Translations under genes and position numbers: made by a program
NCBI RefSeq assembly: GCF_016008875.1
Contig: NZ_JADTQG010000001.1
Coordinates: forward strand, 124,001 to 188,000
Direction of reading: 5' to 3'
DNA length: 64,000 nt
DNA from: Ectopseudomonas mendocina
Lineage (GTDB): Bacteria > Pseudomonadota > Gammaproteobacteria > Pseudomonadales > Pseudomonadaceae
In this document: piece by piece, positions 28,568 to 36,354 of the stretch
Numbering within the stretch: the stretch's first letter is position 1
Layout of the letters: each line of letters begins with the position of its first letter
Notes under the pieces: model-generated
What the model saw: the letters and a program-made list of their open reading frames with translations, nothing else
What the model was told of the DNA's origin: nothing
Database searches by the model: none

Positions 28568-28589
28568 CAGTGACGTCAGGCGGTCACTG
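28568..28589. promoter_or_regulatory. Inverted repeat upstream of the three-gene operon
   Basis: CAGTGAC and GTCACTG, 7-bp perfect arms 8 bases apart, lie in the 294-base divergent region about 190 bases before the nuclease-like gene. This is a plausible operator for a small helix-turn-helix regulator, such as the XRE protein at 24752, but no regulator is assigned. Confidence 0.4.
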
Positions 28590-28776
28590 CTGGTTATAAG
28601 CGGATGCCTCGGGCCTGCGAAGCCAGTTGCTAGCCTGCTCCAAGGCCGAGATCACGTCGCTCAAACACCATTACGCAGAGATAATCCTTCTGCGGTTCCT
28701 TCGACAATGTTGGTCAATTAGTATATGGCTAACTGCCAGTGGTGTGCTGCGCACCGATCGCCTGAAGGGATTCATA

Positions 28777-30756
28777 ATGATAAGACGGTTCCGGCTTGAG
28801 CAAAAAGGCCGCTACGAAAAGCTGGTGATTGCTCAGCGATTGTCGGACATGGTTGATAAGTTCCTAGATGGGCGTTCGGCTCCATTAGGAATTGGCGCCG
28901 AGCAGGGTGATATTGCCGAATGGGACGATGTGGTCATTTACCACAGTGATGACTACTGGGAACATTTGCAGATCAAGCGGCAAACCAGTGCCTTCAGCGA
29001 AAAGCACCTCGACAAAGCTGAATACCTAGCTTCCTACAAACCTCGCAAGAAAGCCCAAAGTGGCAACACGGTGCAAGCTGCCGAAACCACAATCGCTGAA
29101 GAGGAACCCAAGGCTCCACCTGACGAGGGATTCGATTCCGAGCTTGAAAAGGTCTTGAAGAGTCTGGCGACCTGGCAGTCGCCTGCATTTGGCGAGAAAC
29201 CGTTAAAACGTACCTTCTCGTTGACTCTGCCTGGGCCTGAGGTTGTGATCAAGGGCAAGGGTAAGGAAATAATCAAGATTACCAACCTGCGTGAGGTTTG
29301 GGATCTCTGCCGCAAGGACGGTGTAGACATTGCCAGGCTTGCAGGGCGCGAAGAAGATAAGCCCACCCAGTATGTCTACACATGGCTCACAACATGGTGC
29401 GGCTTCAAAGACTGGGCCCATATCGTCGAAAAGATGCGGATGCTGGAAATCCACTGTATTGGCGATGAAAGCGTATTGGAGGCAAGAGCGCTTGACTCAC
29501 TTCACAGGCATTTCGGCGACTCGGCCATAGCCCTGAGTGTGCTGCTGGACTATATCGGGGATAACACGACTGACACTAACGCAGTGACTTGCCATACCAC
29601 GGCTAAGCACCTCCAGAAGCTGCTTCGACCAGGCGGTCAGACCTGGACGCAGTACTTGGTAAACCCTATACCAGGGCAAGGTTGGACAGTCGCCGGCACG
29701 CATGATCTTGGCAATACATCGACCGCCCCTCCTCGTAATCCTGCCACGCAAATCGTCACCCATCACTGGGCGGAGAGTATTCCAAACAAAAGGCTTCGAG
29801 TGCATGCAGAGTACGACCGCCCCACCAGGGCGCTCACCCTGCCCACCGCCATTCTTAGATTGGCGTTACACCTGAAAAAGGGCAGCGAATCTTTGCTCCT
29901 TGGGGAGCCCGCCTGGCGACAAGGTGCACATAACGAATTACGGAGCACGCTTGGGGATACTGATCGGGATCTTGACGAGCTCCAGTGGTTTGATAACTCC
30001 GAGGCCCTTTTGTGCGCAATGGGTCGCGAGCTCTCTTCGCCTTCCTCTACTAACGTTGAGTCGGATGAGCTTCACCGCGCGATGAATGACGTTGTGTGGC
30101 AACAGCTTCAGGTTTGCGTCGGAAATAAGCTTAAAGACATCAACGACCTAGATCTATCGGTTGCTATGGCAGAAAAATGGCAGATCTGGCGAGCGGAGTT
30201 AGATAAAGATCCTGGCGCCCGCCTGCTCCTTTTCGAGCAGATGATGTATCCCCAGACCGAAGGCATCAATAGCAAGCACGCCCTGCGTATTGGGCCTCGC
30301 ACGGTGAGGCTGCTGGAGGATGCAATTATCATGCTGCTACTGACGTGCGTGGGGCTTGGTGGCGCCCATTGGCGTTCGATTGAGCCGATTGGTGATGTGC
30401 TGAGCATCGCCCTGCGACACTGGTCCGGCGAACCTGCAGACTCTGATGGGCCCCGACTGCTAAGTGATGGCAACCTCCGCGAGCTGTTGGGGCAGTCTCC
30501 ACCCCCTGTAGTGATCCTGTCGGGTGTGGAGGAGTCTGCTACTGAGCTGCTTCAGGCAGGTATGGCTGAGGATTTGGCTACCGGCCATAGCATGGCGGCA
30601 GAACGACAGCCTCGGCTGCTTGTCACCCGGTCGCAAGTTTATAAGAAGTTACGAAAAGGCACTCTAGTCAAGCTGCAAGAACATTTTCAGCAGCACTGGG
30701 ACGCTTGGGTTCAGGCACGCGAAGCGGCAATAGAAGCTTGTGGGAAGGGACATTGA
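28777..30756 (+). CDS. Nuclease-like effector of a Lamassu/ABC-3C-type operon
   Basis: A 659-residue protein. The N-terminal domain (residues 1-75) shows EWDDVVIYHSDDYWEHLQIK, an E/D-D...QxK pattern like the PD-(D/E)xK nuclease domain of the Cap4/DUF4297 group (Asp50/Asp51, Gln65, Lys67). A charged linker (about 85-125) precedes a long helical region with no recognised enzyme motif, which may be the module that docks on the ATPase complex. I start at the ATG at 28777, which has GAAGGGA upstream; the open frame extends further left without a good site. The gene is followed by a middle component and an SMC-like ATPase with overlaps or tiny gaps. Predicted role: DNA cleavage when the ATPase detects foreign DNA. 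The nuclease call is by motif only. Confidence 0.65.
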   Translation: MIRRFRLEQKGRYEKLVIAQRLSDMVDKFLDGRSAPLGIGAEQGDIAEWDDVVIYHSDDYWEHLQIKRQTSAFSEKHLDKAEYLASYKPRKKAQSGNTVQAAETTIAEEEPKAPPDEGFDSELEKVLKSLATWQSPAFGEKPLKRTFSLTLPGPEVVIKGKGKEIIKITNLREVWDLCRKDGVDIARLAGREEDKPTQYVYTWLTTWCGFKDWAHIVEKMRMLEIHCIGDESVLEARALDSLHRHFGDSAIALSVLLDYIGDNTTDTNAVTCHTTAKHLQKLLRPGGQTWTQYLVNPIPGQGWTVAGTHDLGNTSTAPPRNPATQIVTHHWAESIPNKRLRVHAEYDRPTRALTLPTAILRLALHLKKGSESLLLGEPAWRQGAHNELRSTLGDTDRDLDELQWFDNSEALLCAMGRELSSPSSTNVESDELHRAMNDVVWQQLQVCVGNKLKDINDLDLSVAMAEKWQIWRAELDKDPGARLLLFEQMMYPQTEGINSKHALRIGPRTVRLLEDAIIMLLLTCVGLGGAHWRSIEPIGDVLSIALRHWSGEPADSDGPRLLSDGNLRELLGQSPPPVVILSGVEESATELLQAGMAEDLATGHSMAAERQPRLLVTRSQVYKKLRKGTLVKLQEHFQQHWDAWVQAREAAIEACGKGH

Positions 30757-30758
30757 TC

Positions 30759-31346
30759 ATGATGACACTGCAACAGCTGGCTGAGGCGATACGCCAACGT
30801 GCCGAAGGTCGATATGAGATACAACTGGCGGATGAGTTGGAGCTTCCGGAGGTTGATCAAGACTCGCTAATACTGCGACTCAAGCGCGCCTACTTAGAGA
30901 AGGCTGGCTGGCGAACTGTTCTACTGATCGAGCTTCCATCTCAGTCGGCACAAGCGGCTCACCAGTGGGCGGCCAGTGTGCGCGACGTCTTACCGGAGCC
31001 GGAAACGTCCGATCTATTCATGTTCATGATTCTGCAAGATGCCAGTCATGATGAGGCCATTCGCATTGAAACGGATGATCGATTCTGCCGGAAAGTCGTA
31101 GCCCGGCAGCAGGAGGCTCCGAATGATTTTCTCGACCGCACATTCCTAGCGGCGCTTGAGCCCCCAGGGAATGCAGAAGCTCTCAGCGATCCGTTAGCTG
31201 CCGCGTTGCAAGCGCTCTCCTCCACTCAGTCATGGACGAGAGACCATATTGATGTCTGGAAGTCGGAGTTGCTGTCTACTGCGAGCGGCGCTGATGTCGT
31301 GCGCTCGCTTCGCGCATCTATCACTCGTAGCGAGGATCAGCAATGA
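30759..31346 (+). CDS. Middle component of the Lamassu/ABC-3C-type operon
   Basis: A 195-residue soluble protein with no signal peptide or catalytic motif. It begins MMTLQQLAEAIRQRAEGRYE and has a mixed alpha/beta composition (LRLKRAYLEKAGWRTVLLIE; DLFMFMILQDASHDEAIRIE). In three-component SMC/ABC systems the short middle gene (LmuC in Lamassu) bridges the ATPase and the effector. Position and size fit that role; the sequence itself I do not recognise. It starts 3 bases after the nuclease gene and its stop overlaps the ATPase start (ATGA at 31343), so all three proteins are made together. Confidence 0.6.
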   Translation: MMTLQQLAEAIRQRAEGRYEIQLADELELPEVDQDSLILRLKRAYLEKAGWRTVLLIELPSQSAQAAHQWAASVRDVLPEPETSDLFMFMILQDASHDEAIRIETDDRFCRKVVARQQEAPNDFLDRTFLAALEPPGNAEALSDPLAAALQALSSTQSWTRDHIDVWKSELLSTASGADVVRSLRASITRSEDQQ

Positions 31347-34342
31347 GCACGTTGAATTCCATCACGCTGACGAATCTGCGCAAATTCGGGCGTGATGTTG
31401 AGATTGAGCTGAGCCCAGGTGCAACTATTGTGCTCGCGCCCAATGGCACGGGGAAAACCACCTTGTTTGAGGCCATAGAATTCGGCCTCACCGGAAGGAT
31501 TGCGCGTCTAAAAAAAGACATTAAACATGTCATTCGAGATGACGAAGCATTCGGCCAGGTCAGCTTGAATTTCGCTGATTTTACCGCGACATCCAAAGTT
31601 ACCGCCGCGGGTAAGGTTAGTCAGGACGGCGACCTGACCAGCCTTTTCCCCGGGGTTCCTGAGAGTGACCTTCCATTCCTGCTACGGCTAACGCATCTGC
31701 TAGATCAACGGGAGAATGAATGGATCGTCAAGGCTGAAGAGAGTGAAGCCGGTTCGCAGTTGGCAAAACTTCCGGTCGGGCGTGAGGGCTCCCGTGTTGG
31801 GGCAACGCTTCCTTCGGTGCGACGGTCTTTGACCGAACAGAAAAATCGTGAACAGCAGGGTTTGATTGAGCTTCAGAAGGAGCTGCAAGAGTGGAATCGA
31901 CTCATTCAAGAGCGCGATATCGCGGCAGCCGGCGCGATTGGCACCTTGCGTCCCCAGGAGCACCTTGCCAAGGCACTCTCAGAGGCAGCTGTCCAGACCC
32001 AAAGTTTTGATCAGATACCTCTTGGTTTACTCTCGGATCCTGTGAATCAGGACACGCTGGCGCTCGCTCAAACTGCGCTTTCAGAAGTCTTACGCATCAA
32101 GGTAGAACGCGTTCAGGCGCTTATCGTCGACTTGGCCGAGGCGGACGGATTAGTCGAAAGCTTCAGTGCTGTACGCTTTCGGCTTGATGCGCTCAACATT
32201 CAACTGGCCGCTGCGAACGAGACGCTCGGCGGTCACACGAAGAGCCGAACTGAAAACGCGACACTCCTAAAAGAGCACCAGGACAACATCCAGCTTGCTC
32301 AGCAGGAGCGCGCCACCGTTGGGCAAGCACTGGAGCGACTCGTCAATGAAGCAGGTGCAAGGCTGCAGGTCGACCATCGTAAACAGGCGTTGGTCGAGGC
32401 TGCGACTGCCGTCACGAGCGCCGAAGAACAATGTGCGGCGTTGCGGGAAAAGCATGAGCGCAACCTGCAGATTCGGAATCAGCACGCTCAGCTCGACAGT
32501 CAGCTTCAATCGCTAGATCAGACCGAGAAAAAGCTGTTCGAAGGCCAGCGGTTGGTCGTCGAGTGGGAAGCTACCGAGGAACGGTTGAAGGAGAATCGTA
32601 AAGAATCAGATCTTCTTGAAGAGGTTCTCACCCGCGTGGGGGGTGAGCTGGTTGAAAAACGTGTTGCTCTGGACGCGTGTAAAGCTGCCGAAGATGCGGC
32701 CAGAGCGCATTATCAAGCGTTGAGTGCTTCCGCGGATACGATTCGTCAGGCGGTGGCCTCCATTGCCGAGCACTTACCGTCAGAGCAAGAAAACTGTCCG
32801 CTATGTTTGTATCCTCATGGCTCTACTGAGCTGAAGGAGCGCGTAGCCACGGCTTTGCAGGCGATAAGTCCCAGTCTGACCTCAGCTGATCAGCAATTGA
32901 AAGCTGCTGTAGAGGCTTTGGCTGCGAGTGACGCCGAGGTGGTTTCCGCACTCGCAGTCGTGGGGGACTGCCAGGCGAAGCTTGCTGCGTTGGAGGATCT
33001 CCGTCGAGGCTTGGAGCGGGTGATTGTTCAGTTCCGCATCGACCCAATCTTGGCTAGCGATTCGGTGCTGTTGGCTAAAGAGTCGCTCAGGGTTCAGTTG
33101 GAAGGGGTCTCGGCGAGTCGCAAACACGTGATAGGACAGCGCTCAGCTCTGGAGCCGTTGGTTGCTCAGGAGGCCTTCGAGCAGGCACAGCACGCTCTCG
33201 ATATCGCTGTTGCCGAGCTGGATCAGGCGCGCGTTGAGCATGCTGAGGCGCTCACTCGACTTGATCAGGCGGTCGCCACTTTATCTGCCTTTACGACGGG
33301 GACGCCCGTTGTGCGAACGCTCGAAGAGCTGACCGTACAAAAAAGTCAGCTTGATGATCGAATTCTTGAGCTTAACGGACAAGTAGATACTGTCCAATTA
33401 GCGCTGGATGCACAACAACGCCAGCTACAAGAGTTGAGCAGCGCAGTGAGAACTACTGAGGAGGCAATCAGACATGCTCAAGCCCAGCTCGCGTCGATCC
33501 GCGCCGGCTGGCTACGGCTTGGGCTGGAGGGCGACCCTCTTGTAGAAGTCGCTCAGGCCCGCGCCAGCACGCTGCGTTCGACGTTGACTGATCTAGAGAG
33601 CAACCTGGGAGTATTAGAGAATCTAGGCGTTGAGATTTTGGCTTGGGCTAAACTGAGTGAGTCGCAGCTTGCGCAGAGACTTATCGATGCCCAGCGTTTG
33701 GATCGCACAGAAGAACGTTTCTTTGCTCATCTCAACGAGCGAATCGCGACAGCGACCGAACAACTGAGCGATCTAACCAAACTCTCGGAGGCCATGGACG
33801 CCCTAGATGTTTTCCTTAAGAAGGAAATCGGAAATGTTCAGGCGCATGTCAGCAAGGTGGTTCCGCGTTGGCAGGCTTTGCTCAAACGGGTCGTGCGCGA
33901 AACTAGGTTCCACGAAGCAAACCTCAATTTTTTCACTCGTTACAACAAAGAAAAGGCCGAAGTGCTTGTGCCACTGGGCAAGAGGTCAGCTCCGGTACCT
34001 GACGTCGCAAGTGAGGCCCAGCTCACCGACCTTCAATTGACCTTCTTGCTCTCAATGGCCATGAGTCACCAATGGTCGCCCTGGAAAGCTCTACTGCTCG
34101 ATGATCCGACGCAGCACCACGACCTAGTACATGCGTCTGCGGTCTTCGATTTACTGCGTGATTACATTGTCGACCATGGCTTCCAGGTTGTGATCGCAAC
34201 CCACGATGCGCTGCAAGCACGCTATTTCCTGCGCAAGCTTCAGAACGACGGGATTGACGCGAAGATCTGGACACTCGTGCCTACTGAGCATGGGGTTACT
34301 GCGGAGGAAGGACAATGGAAGCAGCGCATACGAGGAGGTTAA
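31343..34342 (+). CDS. SMC-like ABC ATPase with zinc hook (Lamassu/ABC-3C-type)
   Basis: A 999-residue Rad50/SMC-type protein. The N-terminal ABC half has Walker A in APNGTGKTTLFEAIEFG (residues 32-48). A long coiled coil rich in Glu, Gln and Ala follows, interrupted at about residue 485 by ENCPLCLYPHG, a CPxC zinc hook like that of Rad50. The second coil ends in a C-terminal ABC half with a degenerate signature (TFLLSMAMSHQ) and Walker B KALLLDDPTQHHD at about residue 915, with the switch His in VVIATHDALQ. Such proteins scan or clamp DNA ends. In Lamassu and ABC-3C systems this ATPase senses invading DNA and frees the nuclease effector. It closes the operon. Confidence 0.88.
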   Translation: MSTLNSITLTNLRKFGRDVEIELSPGATIVLAPNGTGKTTLFEAIEFGLTGRIARLKKDIKHVIRDDEAFGQVSLNFADFTATSKVTAAGKVSQDGDLTSLFPGVPESDLPFLLRLTHLLDQRENEWIVKAEESEAGSQLAKLPVGREGSRVGATLPSVRRSLTEQKNREQQGLIELQKELQEWNRLIQERDIAAAGAIGTLRPQEHLAKALSEAAVQTQSFDQIPLGLLSDPVNQDTLALAQTALSEVLRIKVERVQALIVDLAEADGLVESFSAVRFRLDALNIQLAAANETLGGHTKSRTENATLLKEHQDNIQLAQQERATVGQALERLVNEAGARLQVDHRKQALVEAATAVTSAEEQCAALREKHERNLQIRNQHAQLDSQLQSLDQTEKKLFEGQRLVVEWEATEERLKENRKESDLLEEVLTRVGGELVEKRVALDACKAAEDAARAHYQALSASADTIRQAVASIAEHLPSEQENCPLCLYPHGSTELKERVATALQAISPSLTSADQQLKAAVEALAASDAEVVSALAVVGDCQAKLAALEDLRRGLERVIVQFRIDPILASDSVLLAKESLRVQLEGVSASRKHVIGQRSALEPLVAQEAFEQAQHALDIAVAELDQARVEHAEALTRLDQAVATLSAFTTGTPVVRTLEELTVQKSQLDDRILELNGQVDTVQLALDAQQRQLQELSSAVRTTEEAIRHAQAQLASIRAGWLRLGLEGDPLVEVAQARASTLRSTLTDLESNLGVLENLGVEILAWAKLSESQLAQRLIDAQRLDRTEERFFAHLNERIATATEQLSDLTKLSEAMDALDVFLKKEIGNVQAHVSKVVPRWQALLKRVVRETRFHEANLNFFTRYNKEKAEVLVPLGKRSAPVPDVASEAQLTDLQLTFLLSMAMSHQWSPWKALLLDDPTQHHDLVHASAVFDLLRDYIVDHGFQVVIATHDALQARYFLRKLQNDGIDAKIWTLVPTEHGVTAEEGQWKQRIRGG

Positions 34343-34436
34343 GTTGTGGCCTTTTTAAGGTCATAGCCAACTGATTGAAATAGTCAGATTGACTACATGA
34401 AGATGGTTCAGTCTTCAGGCCGATAGCCGCCAGTTG

Positions 34437-35684
34437 TCAGCGTATCGAAACGACTTTTCTCTCCTGGGTCGCAGATACTGAAAGACTGCCGGTTGCAGCC
34501 TTTTGAATATGCCCACTCCACCAAGCCATCATAGGGCGCCTGCGCTCGATGTAGTCAGCCCTGTTGTAGGCACTGCGCACTTCGTCCTTATCTACATGCG
34601 CCAGTGCTACTTCGATCAGCTCTGGATCCCATCCGTGCTCATTGAGCGTGGTACTGGCCATTGAGCGCATTCCGTGGCTGACCAAGCGTCCCTCAAAGCC
34701 CATACGTTTCAAGGCCATGTTGGCCGTTTGGCTATTGCAGTGAGTGCGCGGATTGCGGTCAGCAGGGAACACGTATTCACGGTGCCCGCTGTAGGGTTTG
34801 ATCGCTTCAAGAATGGCCAATGCTTGATCTGTAAGCGGTACCGTATGCGGGCGACGTTTTTTCATGCGCTCAGCCGGGATCGTCCAGATCCTTTTCTCTA
34901 CATCGATGTCGACCCAGCGGGTTGTTGCAGCTTCTACAGGGCGCGTCATCGTGTGTAACTGCCATTCGATCAGGCAGCGGGTGGTCCTTTTTATGCTGGC
35001 GTTTGCGATTGCAACCATGAGCTCTTTGAGCTCATCGGGGTGTAAGGCCGGCATGTTCTTTTTCTTCGGTTTCTTGAAGACGCTACCGATTCCGGTGAGT
35101 GGGTTCGCGGGAATGAGGCCTGAGTTGACCCCATAGGTCATGATCTCGTTGAGTCGCTGTGTTAGGCGCTTGACCGTTTCCAGGCTGCCTTTCGTTTCGA
35201 GTGGCTTGAGAAGGTTGATGACCTTGGGAGCCGTGATAGACGAGATGGGTGTGCTGCCCAAATCAGGAAAGACATGCAGCGTGAGAGAGCGCCAAATATC
35301 TTCAGCGTAAGCAGTCGTCACCACATCCTTTTTGAGCTCGTACCAGGACGTCGCTACGTTTTGAAGGGTGTGCTCAGTAGCTGCTTTTCTGGCTTGCATG
35401 GCAGCATCCCGCTTCTCCTTCGGATCAGTGCCGTGTGCAAGCACCTCCCTTGCCTCAAGAGTTCTCTTGCGCGCTTGTGCGAGCGAAACCTCAGGGAAGG
35501 TTCCCAGCCCCATGTTGATCCGTTTCTTCGTCACCGGATGTCGGTAGTTGAAGTTCCAGAGCTTTGAGCCATTGCTTCTCACTCTCAATTGAAGTCCCGC
35601 GCCATCGAAGAGGACATAGTCCTTCTCGGATGGCTTAGCAGATTTGACCTTGAGTTCAGATAGGCGAGTAGCTTGGGCGCACAT
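34437..35684 (-). CDS. int: P4-type tyrosine integrase
   Basis: A 415-residue phage-type integrase with the N-terminal DUF4102 arm-binding domain (LSELKVKSAKPSEKDYVLFD, GLQLRVRSNGSKLWNFNYR), a core-binding helical domain and the catalytic domain. The visible catalytic residues are Arg in TMTRPVEAATTRW, His-x-x-Arg in SHGMRSMASTTL, His in LAHVDKDEVRSAYNR and the nucleophile Tyr near AYNRADYIERRR. It starts 185 bases from the 3' end of the tmRNA gene and reads away from it, as expected for an integrase of an ssrA-inserted element. Three copies of a 9-mer (35705-35756) lie in between. Confidence 0.93.
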   Translation of the reverse strand: MCAQATRLSELKVKSAKPSEKDYVLFDGAGLQLRVRSNGSKLWNFNYRHPVTKKRINMGLGTFPEVSLAQARKRTLEAREVLAHGTDPKEKRDAAMQARKAATEHTLQNVATSWYELKKDVVTTAYAEDIWRSLTLHVFPDLGSTPISSITAPKVINLLKPLETKGSLETVKRLTQRLNEIMTYGVNSGLIPANPLTGIGSVFKKPKKKNMPALHPDELKELMVAIANASIKRTTRCLIEWQLHTMTRPVEAATTRWVDIDVEKRIWTIPAERMKKRRPHTVPLTDQALAILEAIKPYSGHREYVFPADRNPRTHCNSQTANMALKRMGFEGRLVSHGMRSMASTTLNEHGWDPELIEVALAHVDKDEVRSAYNRADYIERRRPMMAWWSGHIQKAATGSLSVSATQERKVVSIR

Positions 35685-35704
35685 GGTGGATCCGGGGCTG
35701 GTTT

Positions 35705-35756
35705 TGGCATTCCAAAAATTAGCATCAGTAGGCTTGGAATGCTATTTGGAATGCCA
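35705..35756. repeat. Triple TTGGAATGC repeat between int and ssrA
   Basis: TGGCATTCCAAA (35705-35716) is an exact inverted copy of TTTGGAATGCCA (35745-35756), and TTGGAATGC occurs again at 35734-35742. Three copies of one 9-mer in 52 bases next to the integrase start suggest arm-type binding sites for the integrase or an excision factor, or an integrase operator. Confidence 0.6.
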
Positions 35757-35831
35757 GGGGTCGTGGCTTGTGCTGGACGCTATGAGATGTTGGTGGTGCT
35801 GAAACCCCCGTTTTTACTGGGTTTCAGGCAC

Positions 35832-35858
35832 AAAAAAAGACGTCCGTGGACGTCTTTA
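35832..35858 (-). terminator. Terminator of ssrA
   Basis: AAAGACGTCC pairs with GGACGTCTTT; on the minus strand the stem is followed by a run of seven T residues. It lies 11 bases after the tmRNA 3' end. Confidence 0.85.
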
Positions 35859-35868
35859 GATGGTATTA

Positions 35869-36225
35869 TGGTGGAGCCGGGGGGATTTGAACCCCCGTCC
35901 GCCAGCTCTCCGCTATTGGTTCTACATGCTTAGCCATCTCTATTGAGTTAACTCCGCGCCGCCCGAGTGGCAGGGTGCTTGGAGCGAGCTGCATGAGTTT
36001 TAGCCGTTACGTCTGCAGCGAACTTGGCGGCGATCCTGTTCTATATGACTGACCAGATCTTCGGGTTTACAGGCATCCCCTAGGGTCAGCTGGCGCCCTT
36101 AGGCGGCCAGAGCGTAGTTGTCGTCGTTGGCAACTATGAAATTGTGGCAGCGGATTTACGAGAACTGTCACCTACTCGGCATGCCCCTCAAGTTTCGCTA
36201 CCGGCGTCGAATCCTAATCGGCCCC
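35869..36225 (-). ncRNA. ssrA: tmRNA
   Basis: The gene reads on the minus strand. The 5' end GGGGCCGATTAGGATTCGAC (36225 downward) and the 3' end with GGTTCAAATCCCCCCGGC-TCCACCA (ending at 35869) form the tRNA-like domain; CCA is encoded. The tag frame at 36131-36099 reads ANDDNYALAA followed by TAA, the tag I know from Pseudomonas. The RNA charges with alanine and, with SmpB, frees stalled ribosomes and marks their products for proteolysis. The length of 357 bases is normal. The neighbouring integrase indicates that the 3' end is an attachment site; the gene remains complete. Confidence 0.96.
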
Positions 36226-36354
36226 AAAACTTTCGTGGTTACAGCTAGGACGCGGAGTCTACGCCAAAGGTTCCTCAGCGTCGACTGCGGATTCCGTCTC
36301 GGGACGCTATGATGGCCCTTCGCGTCTGCCCGCGACCTCTGGAAAGGAGCCGTA

